Shown: positions 49,256-58,400, numbered from the stretch's first letter. The stretch: 64,000 nucleotides of DNA from Anabaena sp. UHCC 0204 (GCF_009711975.1 NZ_VIKW01000007.1:1-64000), one strand, 5' to 3'. The notes: a model not told the origin generated them from the sequence alone. Translations and numbers: made by a program.

Positions 49256-49370
49256 TGGCGGGTTTCCCTTGTTCGTAACTTGCCTTTTTAGGCCGATGAA
49301 TTTAGGGTTATCATTGGTTAAAGTCTCCACCATTTTCGGGGATGAGTGGGTTCGATCCCCACACCCGCCA
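49256..49370 (+). ncRNA. Y RNA-like gene 7 (Y7), lacks D arm
   Basis: The ends TGGCGGGT and ACCCGCCA form a perfect eight-base-pair stem; the T arm GTGGG-TTCGATC-CCCAC (49346-49362) is perfectly tRNA-like. The D arm is absent: the Y module begins at once, with CCCT (49266) paired to AGGG (49304), GCCT-TTTT-AGGC (49282-49293), CGA and TTATC. The changed pair CCCT/AGGG against CCTT/GAGG elsewhere supports the helix. A further stem TCTCC/GGGGA (49324-49342) fills the anticodon-arm position. It lies 58 bases after rsr, on the same strand. Confidence 0.7.
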
Positions 49371-49549
49371 TTTAGTCTTAATCCTGTACATCCTTAAATC
49401 CTGGAAATTATCTCGACTCCGCTCAACTACCGCGGAGTCGAAACTCGATAACCACCTGATTCTGACAATTTCTCTAACTAATACTAAAAGAAAAATCAAG
49501 ATAGTAGTAGCTGACACTGAATCTAACAGATTTCTTATTTGATATGAAT

Positions 49550-50563
49550 TTATTGTCCCTCTTCAGTGATGACCACCTTACCTCGAAAGACAAAGTAATT
49601 GTAGATGTTGTAAAACAACATAATTGGAATCAAAAACCCAATGAACGTAATCATAAAAACCATTGAAGTAGCAGAAGAAGCTGCTTGATAAATGGTAATA
49701 GTGGGGGGAATAATGTAGGGAAAAGCAATAAATCCTAAACCAATAAATGTCAGCAAAAAGATTAAAGCTGTATAGACAAATGAGGCAACTTCCTGTTTAT
49801 GGTTTAGGCTTTGTAGCAGCAACCAAACCAACAACACACCCAACAAAGGAATCAGGGCAAAAATATAAACTTCTGGTTGATGAAACAACCTGGCTCTAGC
49901 ATTTTCATAGACAATTGGTGTCGTTATGGTAATTAAACTTGCCCCGATGAAAGTTGTCCAAGCGGCTAATTTGGCAGTGCTAAAATGAGTTTCCTGTAAT
50001 TTACCTTCGGTTTTCAGAATTAGGTAAGTTGAACCAATCAATACATAACCTTGTACAAGTGTCAATGCTGTTAATAATGATTGCCAACTTAACCAATCCC
50101 ATATCCCACCAATAAAATGCCCAGCCGCATCAACTTTGATTCCTGCTAATACACCACCCAAAGCAAATCCTTGAAATAAAGCAGCAATAAAACTGCCGAT
50201 TCCAAAGGCAAAATTCCAGAAACTTTTATTATCAGAATGTTCTCGAAATTCAAAAGCAACAGCCCGCAAAATTAACCCTACAACCATCACCATCAGAGGC
50301 AGATAAAGCGCACTTAAAATTGTTCCATAAGCTAAAGGAAAAGCTCCAAATAATGCCCCTGCCATCAAAACTAACCAGGTTTCGTTAGCATCCCAAACGT
50401 TGCCTAAACTGGTCATTAATAAACTACGGCGTTTCTCATCAGAAGAAGTCAAAGAGAGGATACCAACGCCTAAATCAAAGCCATCTAAAAGCACGTAAAG
50501 AAACAGAAATAACCCCAGAATTACAAACCAAACTTGTGGTAAAAAGTGCAGTAAAGCTTCCAT
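49550..50563 (-). CDS. cydB: Cytochrome bd-type quinol oxidase subunit II
   Basis: A 337-residue CydB with eight or nine membrane helices. FLYVLLDGFDLGVGIL and SLGNVWDANETWLVLMAGALFGAFPLAYGTILSALYLPL are typical. It supports the heme-bearing subunit I in a quinol oxidase that reduces O2 to water without pumping protons. It follows cydA by ten bases on the same strand. Compared with the second copy at 57387-58400 the two are similar throughout, so this operon pair arose by duplication or transfer. Confidence 0.94.
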   Translation of the reverse strand: MEALLHFLPQVWFVILGLFLFLYVLLDGFDLGVGILSLTSSDEKRRSLLMTSLGNVWDANETWLVLMAGALFGAFPLAYGTILSALYLPLMVMVVGLILRAVAFEFREHSDNKSFWNFAFGIGSFIAALFQGFALGGVLAGIKVDAAGHFIGGIWDWLSWQSLLTALTLVQGYVLIGSTYLILKTEGKLQETHFSTAKLAAWTTFIGASLITITTPIVYENARARLFHQPEVYIFALIPLLGVLLVWLLLQSLNHKQEVASFVYTALIFLLTFIGLGFIAFPYIIPPTITIYQAASSATSMVFMITFIGFLIPIMLFYNIYNYFVFRGKVVITEEGQ

Positions 50564-50573
50564 GTAATTGTTC

Positions 50574-52016
50574 CTATTGCGGTGTTTCCAAAGGACGACT
50601 ATCGGGAATATGACTCACAGATTCAGTAGCAATTACTGTTTTGATCTCACTTCCTGGTATTGGTAAAGTTAAATCTGGTCCCTTGCGAATAATGCGGCTA
50701 CCAAAAAACATGGCTGAGACAAATAAAACACTGTAAAGAAGGGCAATAACTGTGAGTGAAAATAATACTTCACCGGGTGGTAAATGAGAAGCTGCATCAG
50801 TAGTACGAATTTGTCCATATACTGTCCAAGGTTGTCTTCCTACACAGCGCACAATCCAGCCTGATTCAATCGCCAGATAGCCTAAAGGTGCAGCTAAAAT
50901 CCAAGCTCGTAATAACCATTTTTGTTGAGTTATGTTGTTATTGCTCAATTTACCTCTGAGCCATTGAATAATACTCCACAGCATTAATCCAACTAAGAAA
51001 AAGCCAATTCCTACCATTAAACGGAAAGAATAAAATATCAAAGGAATCATTGGGGGACGATCTTCTGGTTTCCATTCTTTGAGTCCCAATACAGGTTGAG
51101 ACAGTTGAGGTTTGAGTTCTAAAATGTAACTTAAACCATTAGGAACAGAAATTTCCCAATCATTTTTTTCGGCTTTTCTATTAGGAATTGCTAATATATT
51201 CCATTTGGCAGATTCACCAGCAGGTACAGTTTCCCATTGGGCTTCAATTGCTGCTAGTTTGGTGGGTTGATATTGATAAACTTGATCGCCACTAGCGTGA
51301 CCAATTAACACTTGTAAAGGAGCGACAAAAATGGCGATCGCTAAAACTATTTTAAATGATTTGCTGAAAAATTCTTGCTGGCGATTATTGAGAATATACC
51401 AAGCACTAATGCCGCCAATCACAAATAAAGAAGTCTCCAAAGTTGCTAAGAACATATGGAGAACACTATTCACCATGAAGGGATTTAAAATTGCCTGAAA
51501 ATAGTCATTGACAATAAACTTCCCATTCACCATTTCTCCACCACTAGGAGTCTGAAACCATGAATTAGCAACCAAAATCCAGAATGTGGAAAGATTCGCC
51601 CCAAAAGCCACGAGAATAGTTGCTAAGTAATGAATTACGGGAGGAACTCGCTCCCAACCAAACATCATAATTCCCAGAAAAGAAGCCTCTAACATAAATG
51701 CCATTGAGCCTTCAAATCCCAGAATACTACCTAAGAAATCTCCTACCGCTTCTGATAATGGGGCCCAGTTAGTTCCAAACTGAAAACCCATTGGTAAACC
51801 TGATGCAACACCAATTCCAAAGTTGAGTAAATACAGTTTTGACCAAAAACGAGCATGATGATAATAAGTAGGGTTTTTGGTTTTTAACCATAGTCCTTCA
51901 ACAACAATTAGGTAGATAGACATACCTGTAGTTAGCACAGGCCAGATCATGTGGAAAATCGCTGTAAATGCAAATTGCATCCGCGATAACGCCACGGTAT
52001 TAGATAAAATTTCCAT
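50574..52016 (-). CDS. cydA: Cytochrome bd-type quinol oxidase subunit I, copy 1
   Basis: A 480-residue CydA of the short Q-loop (cyanide-insensitive oxidase) type. Heme ligands and helix III acids are present: FHMIWP (His), VLHMFLATLETSLF (His), FEGSMAFMLEASF (the two conserved Glu). The GRQPW motif is intact but the residue three before it is odd: GWIVRCVGRQPW has Cys391 where the family has Glu (Glu445 in E. coli), codon at 50844-50846. That Glu is important for the di-heme oxygen site, so catalysis or heme content may differ. A weak copy of a 21-bp operator element lies about 100 bases upstream. Confidence 0.93.
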   Translation of the reverse strand: MEILSNTVALSRMQFAFTAIFHMIWPVLTTGMSIYLIVVEGLWLKTKNPTYYHHARFWSKLYLLNFGIGVASGLPMGFQFGTNWAPLSEAVGDFLGSILGFEGSMAFMLEASFLGIMMFGWERVPPVIHYLATILVAFGANLSTFWILVANSWFQTPSGGEMVNGKFIVNDYFQAILNPFMVNSVLHMFLATLETSLFVIGGISAWYILNNRQQEFFSKSFKIVLAIAIFVAPLQVLIGHASGDQVYQYQPTKLAAIEAQWETVPAGESAKWNILAIPNRKAEKNDWEISVPNGLSYILELKPQLSQPVLGLKEWKPEDRPPMIPLIFYSFRLMVGIGFFLVGLMLWSIIQWLRGKLSNNNITQQKWLLRAWILAAPLGYLAIESGWIVRCVGRQPWTVYGQIRTTDAASHLPPGEVLFSLTVIALLYSVLFVSAMFFGSRIIRKGPDLTLPIPGSEIKTVIATESVSHIPDSRPLETPQ

Positions 52017-52118
52017 ACTCTTGGAGGGAGTTATACAAAGAGGATAAATACGTAATCAGAATATACAGTAATATTTGTTTACATGGTATTACTTCCAAAA
52101 GTTTTAATCTTTGTAAGG

Positions 52119-52139
52119 TTTGACAATAGGTCGTTTGAT
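52119..52139 (+). promoter_or_regulatory. Weak copy of the shared operator upstream of cydAB-1
   Basis: TTTGAC-AAT followed by a degraded second half (AGGTCGTTTGAT) matches the operator at 58908 in about 15 of 21 positions and keeps the GAC..GTC..GA core. It lies about 103 bases upstream of the first cydA start, in the opposite orientation relative to the gene. It may be a chance match. Confidence 0.35.
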
Positions 52140-52173
52140 ACTTTTTTCATTTTTTCGTAATTACGTTCGCCCT

Positions 52174-52313
52174 GGCGACTAGAAGTCGCGCCTACACAGG
52201 CAAAACCCACCTCCGTGGGTTTCAAACCCTTGATTTTTTGTTAGTCCACGCAGGTGGTCACTGAGCTTGTCGAAGTGTGGAGTTGGCTTGTGTAGTAGTG
52301 AATTATATTCGCC
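52174..52313. repeat. MITE-like repeat, copy 2, with nested insertion
   Basis: Related to the element at 4212-4327: GGCGACTAGAAGTCGCG start, ACACAGGCAAAACC arm, AGTCCACGCAGGTGG, TTGTGTAGTAGTG and an ATTCGCC end. Copy 2 carries an extra palindromic segment around TCACTGAGCTTGTCGAAGTG (52258-52277), itself a dispersed short repeat also seen near 18989-19012. One repeat has thus jumped into another. Confidence 0.7.
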
Positions 52314-52373
52314 CAAAACTTTTCAAACATCCTCTTAAACTAACCTAAAGCCCAGTCACTTTTGTGTTGATAA

Positions 52374-52622
52374 TTAAGAAGCAAAGGAATTTAATATCCC
52401 CGTCACTGCATCAATAAATTTTTCTCCCCAAATACTTGATAGCAAACCAGATAATAGAATCAGGAATAATGCAATAACTAGATGAAATAAATTCAAATCA
52501 TCTATAGACGATAATGAAATAGGAATAGTTACCACCAAGACACCAAATGCAGTACCTCCAAGAAATCTGTAAATAACTTTAGCAGTGGAACATTGCTTAA
52601 TATCAGTATTTTCTGAAGTCAT
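52374..52622 (-). CDS. Small two-helix membrane protein, unknown
   Basis: An 82-residue protein from the ATG at 52622 (MTSENTDIKQ), preceded by a TTTCCTG-complement (CAGGAAA) ribosome-binding site. Two membrane helices (TAFGVLVVTIPISLSSI and FHLVIALFLILLSGLLSSIWG) are followed by a short amphipathic end. I do not recognise the family. It lies upstream of cydAB-1 on the same strand but is separated from it by a repeat element. Confidence 0.55.
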   Translation of the reverse strand: MTSENTDIKQCSTAKVIYRFLGGTAFGVLVVTIPISLSSIDDLNLFHLVIALFLILLSGLLSSIWGEKFIDAVTGILNSFAS

Positions 52623-52649
52623 AAAAGTTTCCTGAGAAATCGTAAACAA

Positions 52650-53024
52650 CAGAATATTTAGCGACTACCAATAATTATTACATAAAGTTGACTTCCCCCT
52701 TACGTCCAATGGCTGCACCCCATTATTAGCGTTTTCCAGTCTAATGAAGTACAAAATTATCTGCGTTTATCTGCGTCCATCTGCGTTTAATTATTACTGC
52801 TTGTACCTCACTTGAATGGGAATTGCTATAGAATTGATTGGATAACTATAGCACTATAGTAATACAACCTAAATTATTGCGGTGCGATCGCTGCGGGATT
52901 TTGATTTTTACAGCAATTTTCGGCATTGCATAATGGTGGTATAAGTTTTGTTTCGGTGTTAGCGATCGCGTAACGCACCAAATTCTTGATCATAGTGCAT
53001 TACCGATTTTATACTATTTATAAA
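52650..53024. other. Gene-free spacer between small membrane protein and TonB receptor
   Basis: No gene is seen. TCTGCGTTTATCTGCG repeats (52757-52790) and two HIP1-type GCGATCG sites (52884, 52962) are present. There is no clear terminator for the receptor gene that ends at 53025. Confidence 0.5.
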
Positions 53025-55565
53025 TCAAAAACTCGCCTTTATTTGCACACCGTACATTGCCGGATCACCAAATCCTGCGGTTACATTAGGCGGTGGGAAA
53101 AAGAAACCAGAGTTAATATAACGAGTGTCAAACAAATTGTTAGCAAATAAATAAATACCGTACTTTTTCCACTCATAACCAATCCTAGCATTCACTAATA
53201 CAAAAGGATCTTGTTTAATCTCATTCGCATCATCAAAATAATTTGTGCCATAACCGCGCAATTCTCCACGGGCAAAAATACCCCCTGCACTGCGATATTG
53301 AATCGCTAAATTGTAAGTCAATTCTGGTGCAAGAGGAACACGATTATTACTATAATTTATGCCTGTAAATGGATTGGTGTAGTTTTGAAATTTGCTATCT
53401 ACATAACCCACACCAGCAATTAAATCTAGCCCCTTGACAGGTTGGGCTTTTAGTTCAAACTCTAATCCAGTGATATCCACATCAGCGTTGGCAATATCGC
53501 GGAAAAATCCATCATTATCGGTTAGCAAAACTTGATAGTCATTCACATTAGTCCGAAACACCGATAAATTTGCAGTCAAGCGGTTATCCAGCCATGAAGA
53601 CTTTAAACCCGCTTCATAAGTCCAAGATTTTTCTTCTCGATATTGACGGGTTGCGTCGTCGTCAGCGCGGTAATTGAGTCCGCTGGGGCGATAGCCTTGG
53701 GCAATTGTCCCGTAAGCCATTAAATTTGGCGTAATTTGATACTGCAACCCAAAACGAGGAATTAAGGCACTACTACTTATTTCTGCACCTTTTAATTCAG
53801 CACTCAATGGGATAACTCCACCACCAGGCGTTTCCAAGACACGACGACGGCTAAGGGTGCTATCCGCAGTTTCATAACGCAAACCAGCAAATAAAGTTAA
53901 GGGTTCAATAGGTTTGTAGTCTAATTGACCGAATACTGCATAAGTTTGGCGAGATTGTTCTGCTGAAACACGATTACGTCCCTCTGGTAAACCAAATATG
54001 GCGGCGGCTGTTGCTGTTCGTTCTATAGTATCATTAACAACATTAAAATCACGCCCTTCATAATATCCACCAAGTAACCAGCGCAAACGGTCTGCACTTT
54101 CAGGGGACTGAAAACGTAACTCCTGTGACCAAACGGTGGAATTAATATCTATAATCTGCCTGAGTAGATCAAGTTCAGCAAAGTTATCTCCCAGGAAATT
54201 GGATTGATTGGTAAAACGCCGGGCTGTAATTGACGTAGCCCGAAATTTAGCACCATCATAGCCGATTTTCAAGGCTTGGGTATTACTGCTTAACCGCGCA
54301 AAACCATCCACACTTTGATCGATCTGAAATGGATCAGGGGCATTACGGAGATTATAGGTAGGGTTGCCACCATCGCTATCACTAGCATAGGTATTGAAAG
54401 ACACGCTCCATTCTGGTGTGGGTGTCCAAAGAATTTGCGCCCGTCCTGCTACTTTTGATACTTCGCCAACGGTGCGATTCAGTGTCGTATTATCAATAAA
54501 TCCATCCCGTGCGTTGTATGCACCAGCTAGTCGAAATGATAGCTGATCAGGAATTACCGCATCGCTGAGGGAAAGTTGCAATTCACGGCTGTTGTAGCTG
54601 CCATAACTAGCTGAAACTCCAAATTCCGGCTTTTGAGTCGGTTGACGAGAAATCACGTTCACTACCCCAGCCGGACTGCTTCTCCCGTAGAGGGTACTTT
54701 GGGGACCGCGTAGGACTTCGACTCGTTCCAAATCAATCAAGCCCAGGTCTAAAAAGCCACCGTAATCAAAAGGGACATCATCAATATAGAAAGCTACAGT
54801 ATCTTGGTTGGTAAAAGCATTGAAATTACTTAAACCCCGCATACTATAGTAATTGTATTCAGCACTACCGGATGAAGAGGAAGAAAAGGTAAAGTTGGGT
54901 GTGTTGTTGGCGATACCAGAGAAAGAACTAACTTGACCGTCTTCGAGTTGCTGACGTGGAATTACTGTCAGACTAAGTGGTATATCCTGAGCGTCTTCTG
55001 TCCGCTTTTGGGCTGTGACGGTTATTTCTATATCTGGTTCTGATGTAGCGGCAGATATATTTAAAGTTAAACCGCCGTTATTTGCACCTATCTGTAGTGT
55101 TGGTGCGTCTTCAATTCCAGTTACTAAAACTCGGACTTGGTTATTTTCTTGTTGTGTAACCGTAATTGCCGCAATTCCCGCTGCTGGATTTTTTGTTGTA
55201 AACTCTTTTTGATCTGGTAAAGCTAGTACCGCATTTGGTATATCTGCAATTAAAACATTACCATCAATTAAACTTTCTGGTGCGGATAATTCTCCAATTG
55301 GGGTTTCTAAAACAACTTCCAAACCGGCTTCTGTTTCTTGCAGTCGTACACCAGTTATTTGCAAAACTTGAGATGTTTGAGATTCCTGTGCTAACCAATC
55401 TTTAATACTTGTTTTCGGACGTTCAACATCATTTAGTCGCGGAATATCTGTAATAACTCCACTGGGAACAGTTTCTGCATTTGCTTTTTGAGTTATCAAC
55501 AAACAAATCGTACTTGCCACACTTATAAACACACACTGTTTTAATTTCAAAGCTACCCCCCACAT
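53025..55565 (-). CDS. TonB-dependent outer-membrane receptor with AMIN domain
   Basis: An 846-residue receptor. A signal peptide (LKLKQCVFISVASTICLLITQKANAE) is followed by an AMIN domain (about 40-150), as in cyanobacterial siderophore receptors, then the plug (ITVTAQKRTEDAQDIPLSLTVIPRQQLEDG, with the TonB box region ahead; GPQSTLYGRSSPAGVVNVISRQP) and a 22-strand barrel ending GVQIKASF with the terminal Phe. It imports a metal complex or similar compound at the cost of TonB energy. An operator-like element lies 74 bases upstream and is shared with cydAB-2 and mbnPH, which suggests a metal-linked role, perhaps copper rather than iron; the ligand is unknown. Confidence 0.9.
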   Translation of the reverse strand: MWGVALKLKQCVFISVASTICLLITQKANAETVPSGVITDIPRLNDVERPKTSIKDWLAQESQTSQVLQITGVRLQETEAGLEVVLETPIGELSAPESLIDGNVLIADIPNAVLALPDQKEFTTKNPAAGIAAITVTQQENNQVRVLVTGIEDAPTLQIGANNGGLTLNISAATSEPDIEITVTAQKRTEDAQDIPLSLTVIPRQQLEDGQVSSFSGIANNTPNFTFSSSSSGSAEYNYYSMRGLSNFNAFTNQDTVAFYIDDVPFDYGGFLDLGLIDLERVEVLRGPQSTLYGRSSPAGVVNVISRQPTQKPEFGVSASYGSYNSRELQLSLSDAVIPDQLSFRLAGAYNARDGFIDNTTLNRTVGEVSKVAGRAQILWTPTPEWSVSFNTYASDSDGGNPTYNLRNAPDPFQIDQSVDGFARLSSNTQALKIGYDGAKFRATSITARRFTNQSNFLGDNFAELDLLRQIIDINSTVWSQELRFQSPESADRLRWLLGGYYEGRDFNVVNDTIERTATAAAIFGLPEGRNRVSAEQSRQTYAVFGQLDYKPIEPLTLFAGLRYETADSTLSRRRVLETPGGGVIPLSAELKGAEISSSALIPRFGLQYQITPNLMAYGTIAQGYRPSGLNYRADDDATRQYREEKSWTYEAGLKSSWLDNRLTANLSVFRTNVNDYQVLLTDNDGFFRDIANADVDITGLEFELKAQPVKGLDLIAGVGYVDSKFQNYTNPFTGINYSNNRVPLAPELTYNLAIQYRSAGGIFARGELRGYGTNYFDDANEIKQDPFVLVNARIGYEWKKYGIYLFANNLFDTRYINSGFFFPPPNVTAGFGDPAMYGVQIKASF

Positions 55566-55638
55566 TCCACGAAAAAATAACTAGAGATATTACGTCCCAA
55601 GTCTCCAGGTAGGATTATTTACTTTACCGAGTCAGTTT

Positions 55639-55659
55639 GTCAAAAGACAAGCCGTCAAA
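55639..55659 (-). promoter_or_regulatory. Shared operator-like element, TonB receptor copy
   Basis: On the minus strand: TTTGAC-GGC-TTGTCTTTTGAC, extended on the far side so that TTGTC-TTTT-GACAA (55637-55650) is a perfect inverted repeat. It is 74 bases upstream of the receptor start, in the same orientation relative to its gene as the mbnP copy. Confidence 0.7.
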
Positions 55660-55848
55660 TAAGATGTTTACCTAGCATGGACTATAGTTAAAGCCGAACT
55701 TACCCCAGAGTTAGACAGAAAAACCAACTACTAACAACAATACAATTCAACATTTATGGAACAGAGTAAAAGTATTATTGCTAACAAAATAACTGACAAT
55801 TAAGATATTTGATATACCAAAAATTATAATTAATCTATTTATTTTTAC

Positions 55849-55869
55849 TCTGACAAATTGTCTTTTGAC
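55849..55869 (+). promoter_or_regulatory. Shared operator-like element, cydAB-2 copy
   Basis: TCTGAC-AAA-TTGTCTTTTGAC on the plus strand, 87 bases upstream of the cydA-2 start. It shares the 12-base block TTGTCTTTTGAC exactly with the other two strong copies. Confidence 0.7.
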
Positions 55870-55956
55870 GAAATCATAAAAAAAGTCATAAATAGAAATA
55901 TGGGCTATATCTACAACTCATCGCCCTAAATTTTGTTTATTCACGAGAAGGTAGTT

Positions 55957-57387
55957 ATGGGATTTTTGTCAGACCCCATTATATTGTCACGCATACAATT
56001 TGCCGTGACTAGCATATTTCATATGTTATGGCCTGTCTTAACCATCGGCATGGCGGGTTATTTGGTAGTAGTAGAAATTCTCTGGTTGCTCACAAAAAAC
56101 CCTGATTACTACCGTCATGCGCGTTTCTGGTCAAAAATCTACATTCTTAATTTTGGGTGTGGAGTCGCATCAGGAGTTGCTTTAGAATTTGAATTTGGTG
56201 CTAATTGGTCTCCATTTTCTGTAGCTGTTGGTGACTTTTTCGGCACAATTTTAGGCTTTGAAGGCACAATGGCATTCATGCTAGAAGCTGCCTTTTTAGG
56301 CATCATGATTTCTGGTTGGAATCGTGTACCTAGTTGGTTACATTTGCTATCAACAATCATGGTTTTTGTCGGTGCAAGTCTATCTTCTTTTTGGATTATT
56401 GTCGCTAATTCTTGGATGCAAACACCTGCTGGTGGCGAAATGGTGAATGGTAAATTCATCGTCCATGATTTTATCCAAGCCATTTTTAATCCAGCAGCAT
56501 TAAGTAGTTGGTTTCACATGGTTTTGGCGATTTTAGAAACTGCACTATTTGTAATTGGTGGTATTAGTGCATGGTATATTCTCAAGAATCGCCATCATGC
56601 TTTCTTCAGTAAATCTTTCAAATTGGCTTTAGCTCTAGCTATTTTTGTCACTCCTCTACAACTATTTGTTGGTCATATCAGTGGTGAACAAGTTTATCAC
56701 AACCAACCCACAAAATTAGCTGCAATAGAAGCAATTTGGGATACTATTCCCGCCGGAGAATCTGCACCTTGGACAGCGTTAGTTGCACCTGATATAGCTG
56801 GAGATAAAAATCATTGGGAACTGAATATTCCTCACGCATTAGGTTACATCTTAGAAATGAAACCTACTCTTTCTGAACCAGTGAAAGGTTTAAAAGAATG
56901 GCAACCACAAGATAGACCTCATGCTATCAGTCTTATTTTCTATTCTTTCCGGATCATGGTAGGAATTGGCTTCTTTTTATGTGGGTTAATGTTGTTCAGT
57001 GTTATTCAATGGTTACGCGGTAAACTTGCCATAGAAAATATCACTAAACAACGTTGGTTGATGCGAGGTTGGGTATTTGCCGCGCCTTTAGGATATCTGG
57101 CTGTGGAGTTTGGTTGGATAGTGCGAGAAGTGGGAAGACAACCTTGGACTGTCTACGGAAAAATTAGAACAGCAGATGCAGTTTCTCATCTCCCAGCAAA
57201 TACGGTTCTCACTTCATTGATAGCTTATATAGTTATCTATTTGCTGTTATTTAGTTCTGCTTTGTACTTTGGTAGTCGCATTGTTCGCCAAGGTCCAAAT
57301 TTGGAATTACCACTACCAACAGGTAGTAATAAAAGAGAATTTGTGGGTGAAATTGTAGGAACTAAAATTCAGGAAGGAGAGGTTTAA
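55957..57387 (+). CDS. cydA: Cytochrome bd-type quinol oxidase subunit I, copy 2
   Basis: A 476-residue CydA of the short Q-loop type. FHMLWP and WFHMVLAILETALF hold the heme His ligands, FEGTMAFMLEAAF the helix III acids, and GWIVREVGRQPW the complete motif with Glu391, unlike copy 1. The ATG at 55957 follows GAGAAGG by seven bases and is preferred over a TTG 24 bases upstream. Its stop overlaps the cydB start (TAATG). Upstream sits a shared operator and the divergent TonB receptor. Confidence 0.94.
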   Translation: MGFLSDPIILSRIQFAVTSIFHMLWPVLTIGMAGYLVVVEILWLLTKNPDYYRHARFWSKIYILNFGCGVASGVALEFEFGANWSPFSVAVGDFFGTILGFEGTMAFMLEAAFLGIMISGWNRVPSWLHLLSTIMVFVGASLSSFWIIVANSWMQTPAGGEMVNGKFIVHDFIQAIFNPAALSSWFHMVLAILETALFVIGGISAWYILKNRHHAFFSKSFKLALALAIFVTPLQLFVGHISGEQVYHNQPTKLAAIEAIWDTIPAGESAPWTALVAPDIAGDKNHWELNIPHALGYILEMKPTLSEPVKGLKEWQPQDRPHAISLIFYSFRIMVGIGFFLCGLMLFSVIQWLRGKLAIENITKQRWLMRGWVFAAPLGYLAVEFGWIVREVGRQPWTVYGKIRTADAVSHLPANTVLTSLIAYIVIYLLLFSSALYFGSRIVRQGPNLELPLPTGSNKREFVGEIVGTKIQEGEV

Positions 57388-58400
57388 TGGACACATTGGA
57401 ACGAATATTACCGATAGTTTGGTTTGGTATTATTGCTTTATTTCTCTCCATTTATTTGATTACTGATGGTTTTGATTTAGGAGTGGGAATTTTAACTTTA
57501 AGACGCAAGAATGAGGAAGAAAAAGGCATCTTGATTAACACTTTAAGCAGTGTTTGGGATGCTAATGAAACTTGGTTAGTGTGTACTGGAGGGGCTTTAT
57601 TTGGGGCTTTCCCTCTGGCTTATGCCACAATTGTTAATGCTCTGTATATTCCAATCACCTGCATGGTAATTGGATTTATTTTGCGGGCGGTTGCATTTGA
57701 ATTTCGAGAACATTCCCACAATAAAACTTTTTGGAGTTTTGCCTTTGGCGGTGGTAGTTTACTAGCTACTTTATCCCAAGGATTAATTTTGGGCGGGGTT
57801 TTAGCTGGAATCAAAGTTGATAGTACAGGTGCGTTTATTGGTGGGATTTGGGATTGGTTAAATTTACCATCAATTCTCGTAGCTTTAACTGTCATGCAAG
57901 GCTATGTGATGATTGGTGCAACCTATCTAATTATCAAAACAGAAGGTGAACTACAAAAAACCTACTATCGCACAGCTTTATTATCAACTTGGGCGACAGT
58001 TATTGGGGCAATTGTGATTACTGCTGCTGTTCCCGTGTACTATGAAAATATACGCGATCGCTTGTTTCATCAACCAGAAGTATTTATCTTTGCGTTAATT
58101 CCTATACTGGCTCTTTTAGCAGTTAGCCGATTAATTTACAGCATCAATGCTCGTCTGGAGATGACACCTTTTATTTGGGCAGTTGTGGTATTCTTAATTA
58201 CAACTGTGGGTTTAGCTTTTGTCATCTTTCCTTACATTATTCCCACCCAAATCACCATTTTTGAGGCAGCTTCTTCCTTTAGTTCTCAAGTTTTAATGAT
58301 TACCTTCATTGGCTTTTTTGTACCGATTATGCTGTTCTATAATGCCTATCTATATAGGGTATTTCGAGGCAAAGTAGTTAGTAGTCATTACGGCGAATAA
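57387..58400 (+). CDS. cydB: Cytochrome bd-type quinol oxidase subunit II, copy 2
   Basis: A 337-residue CydB, same length as copy 1, with LITDGFDLGVGIL, SVWDANETWLVCTGGALFGAFPLAYATI and REHSHNKTFWSFAFGGGSLLA. It forms the oxidase with the preceding CydA. A terminator-like hairpin follows 50 bases after the stop. Confidence 0.94.
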   Translation: MDTLERILPIVWFGIIALFLSIYLITDGFDLGVGILTLRRKNEEEKGILINTLSSVWDANETWLVCTGGALFGAFPLAYATIVNALYIPITCMVIGFILRAVAFEFREHSHNKTFWSFAFGGGSLLATLSQGLILGGVLAGIKVDSTGAFIGGIWDWLNLPSILVALTVMQGYVMIGATYLIIKTEGELQKTYYRTALLSTWATVIGAIVITAAVPVYYENIRDRLFHQPEVFIFALIPILALLAVSRLIYSINARLEMTPFIWAVVVFLITTVGLAFVIFPYIIPTQITIFEAASSFSSQVLMITFIGFFVPIMLFYNAYLYRVFRGKVVSSHYGE

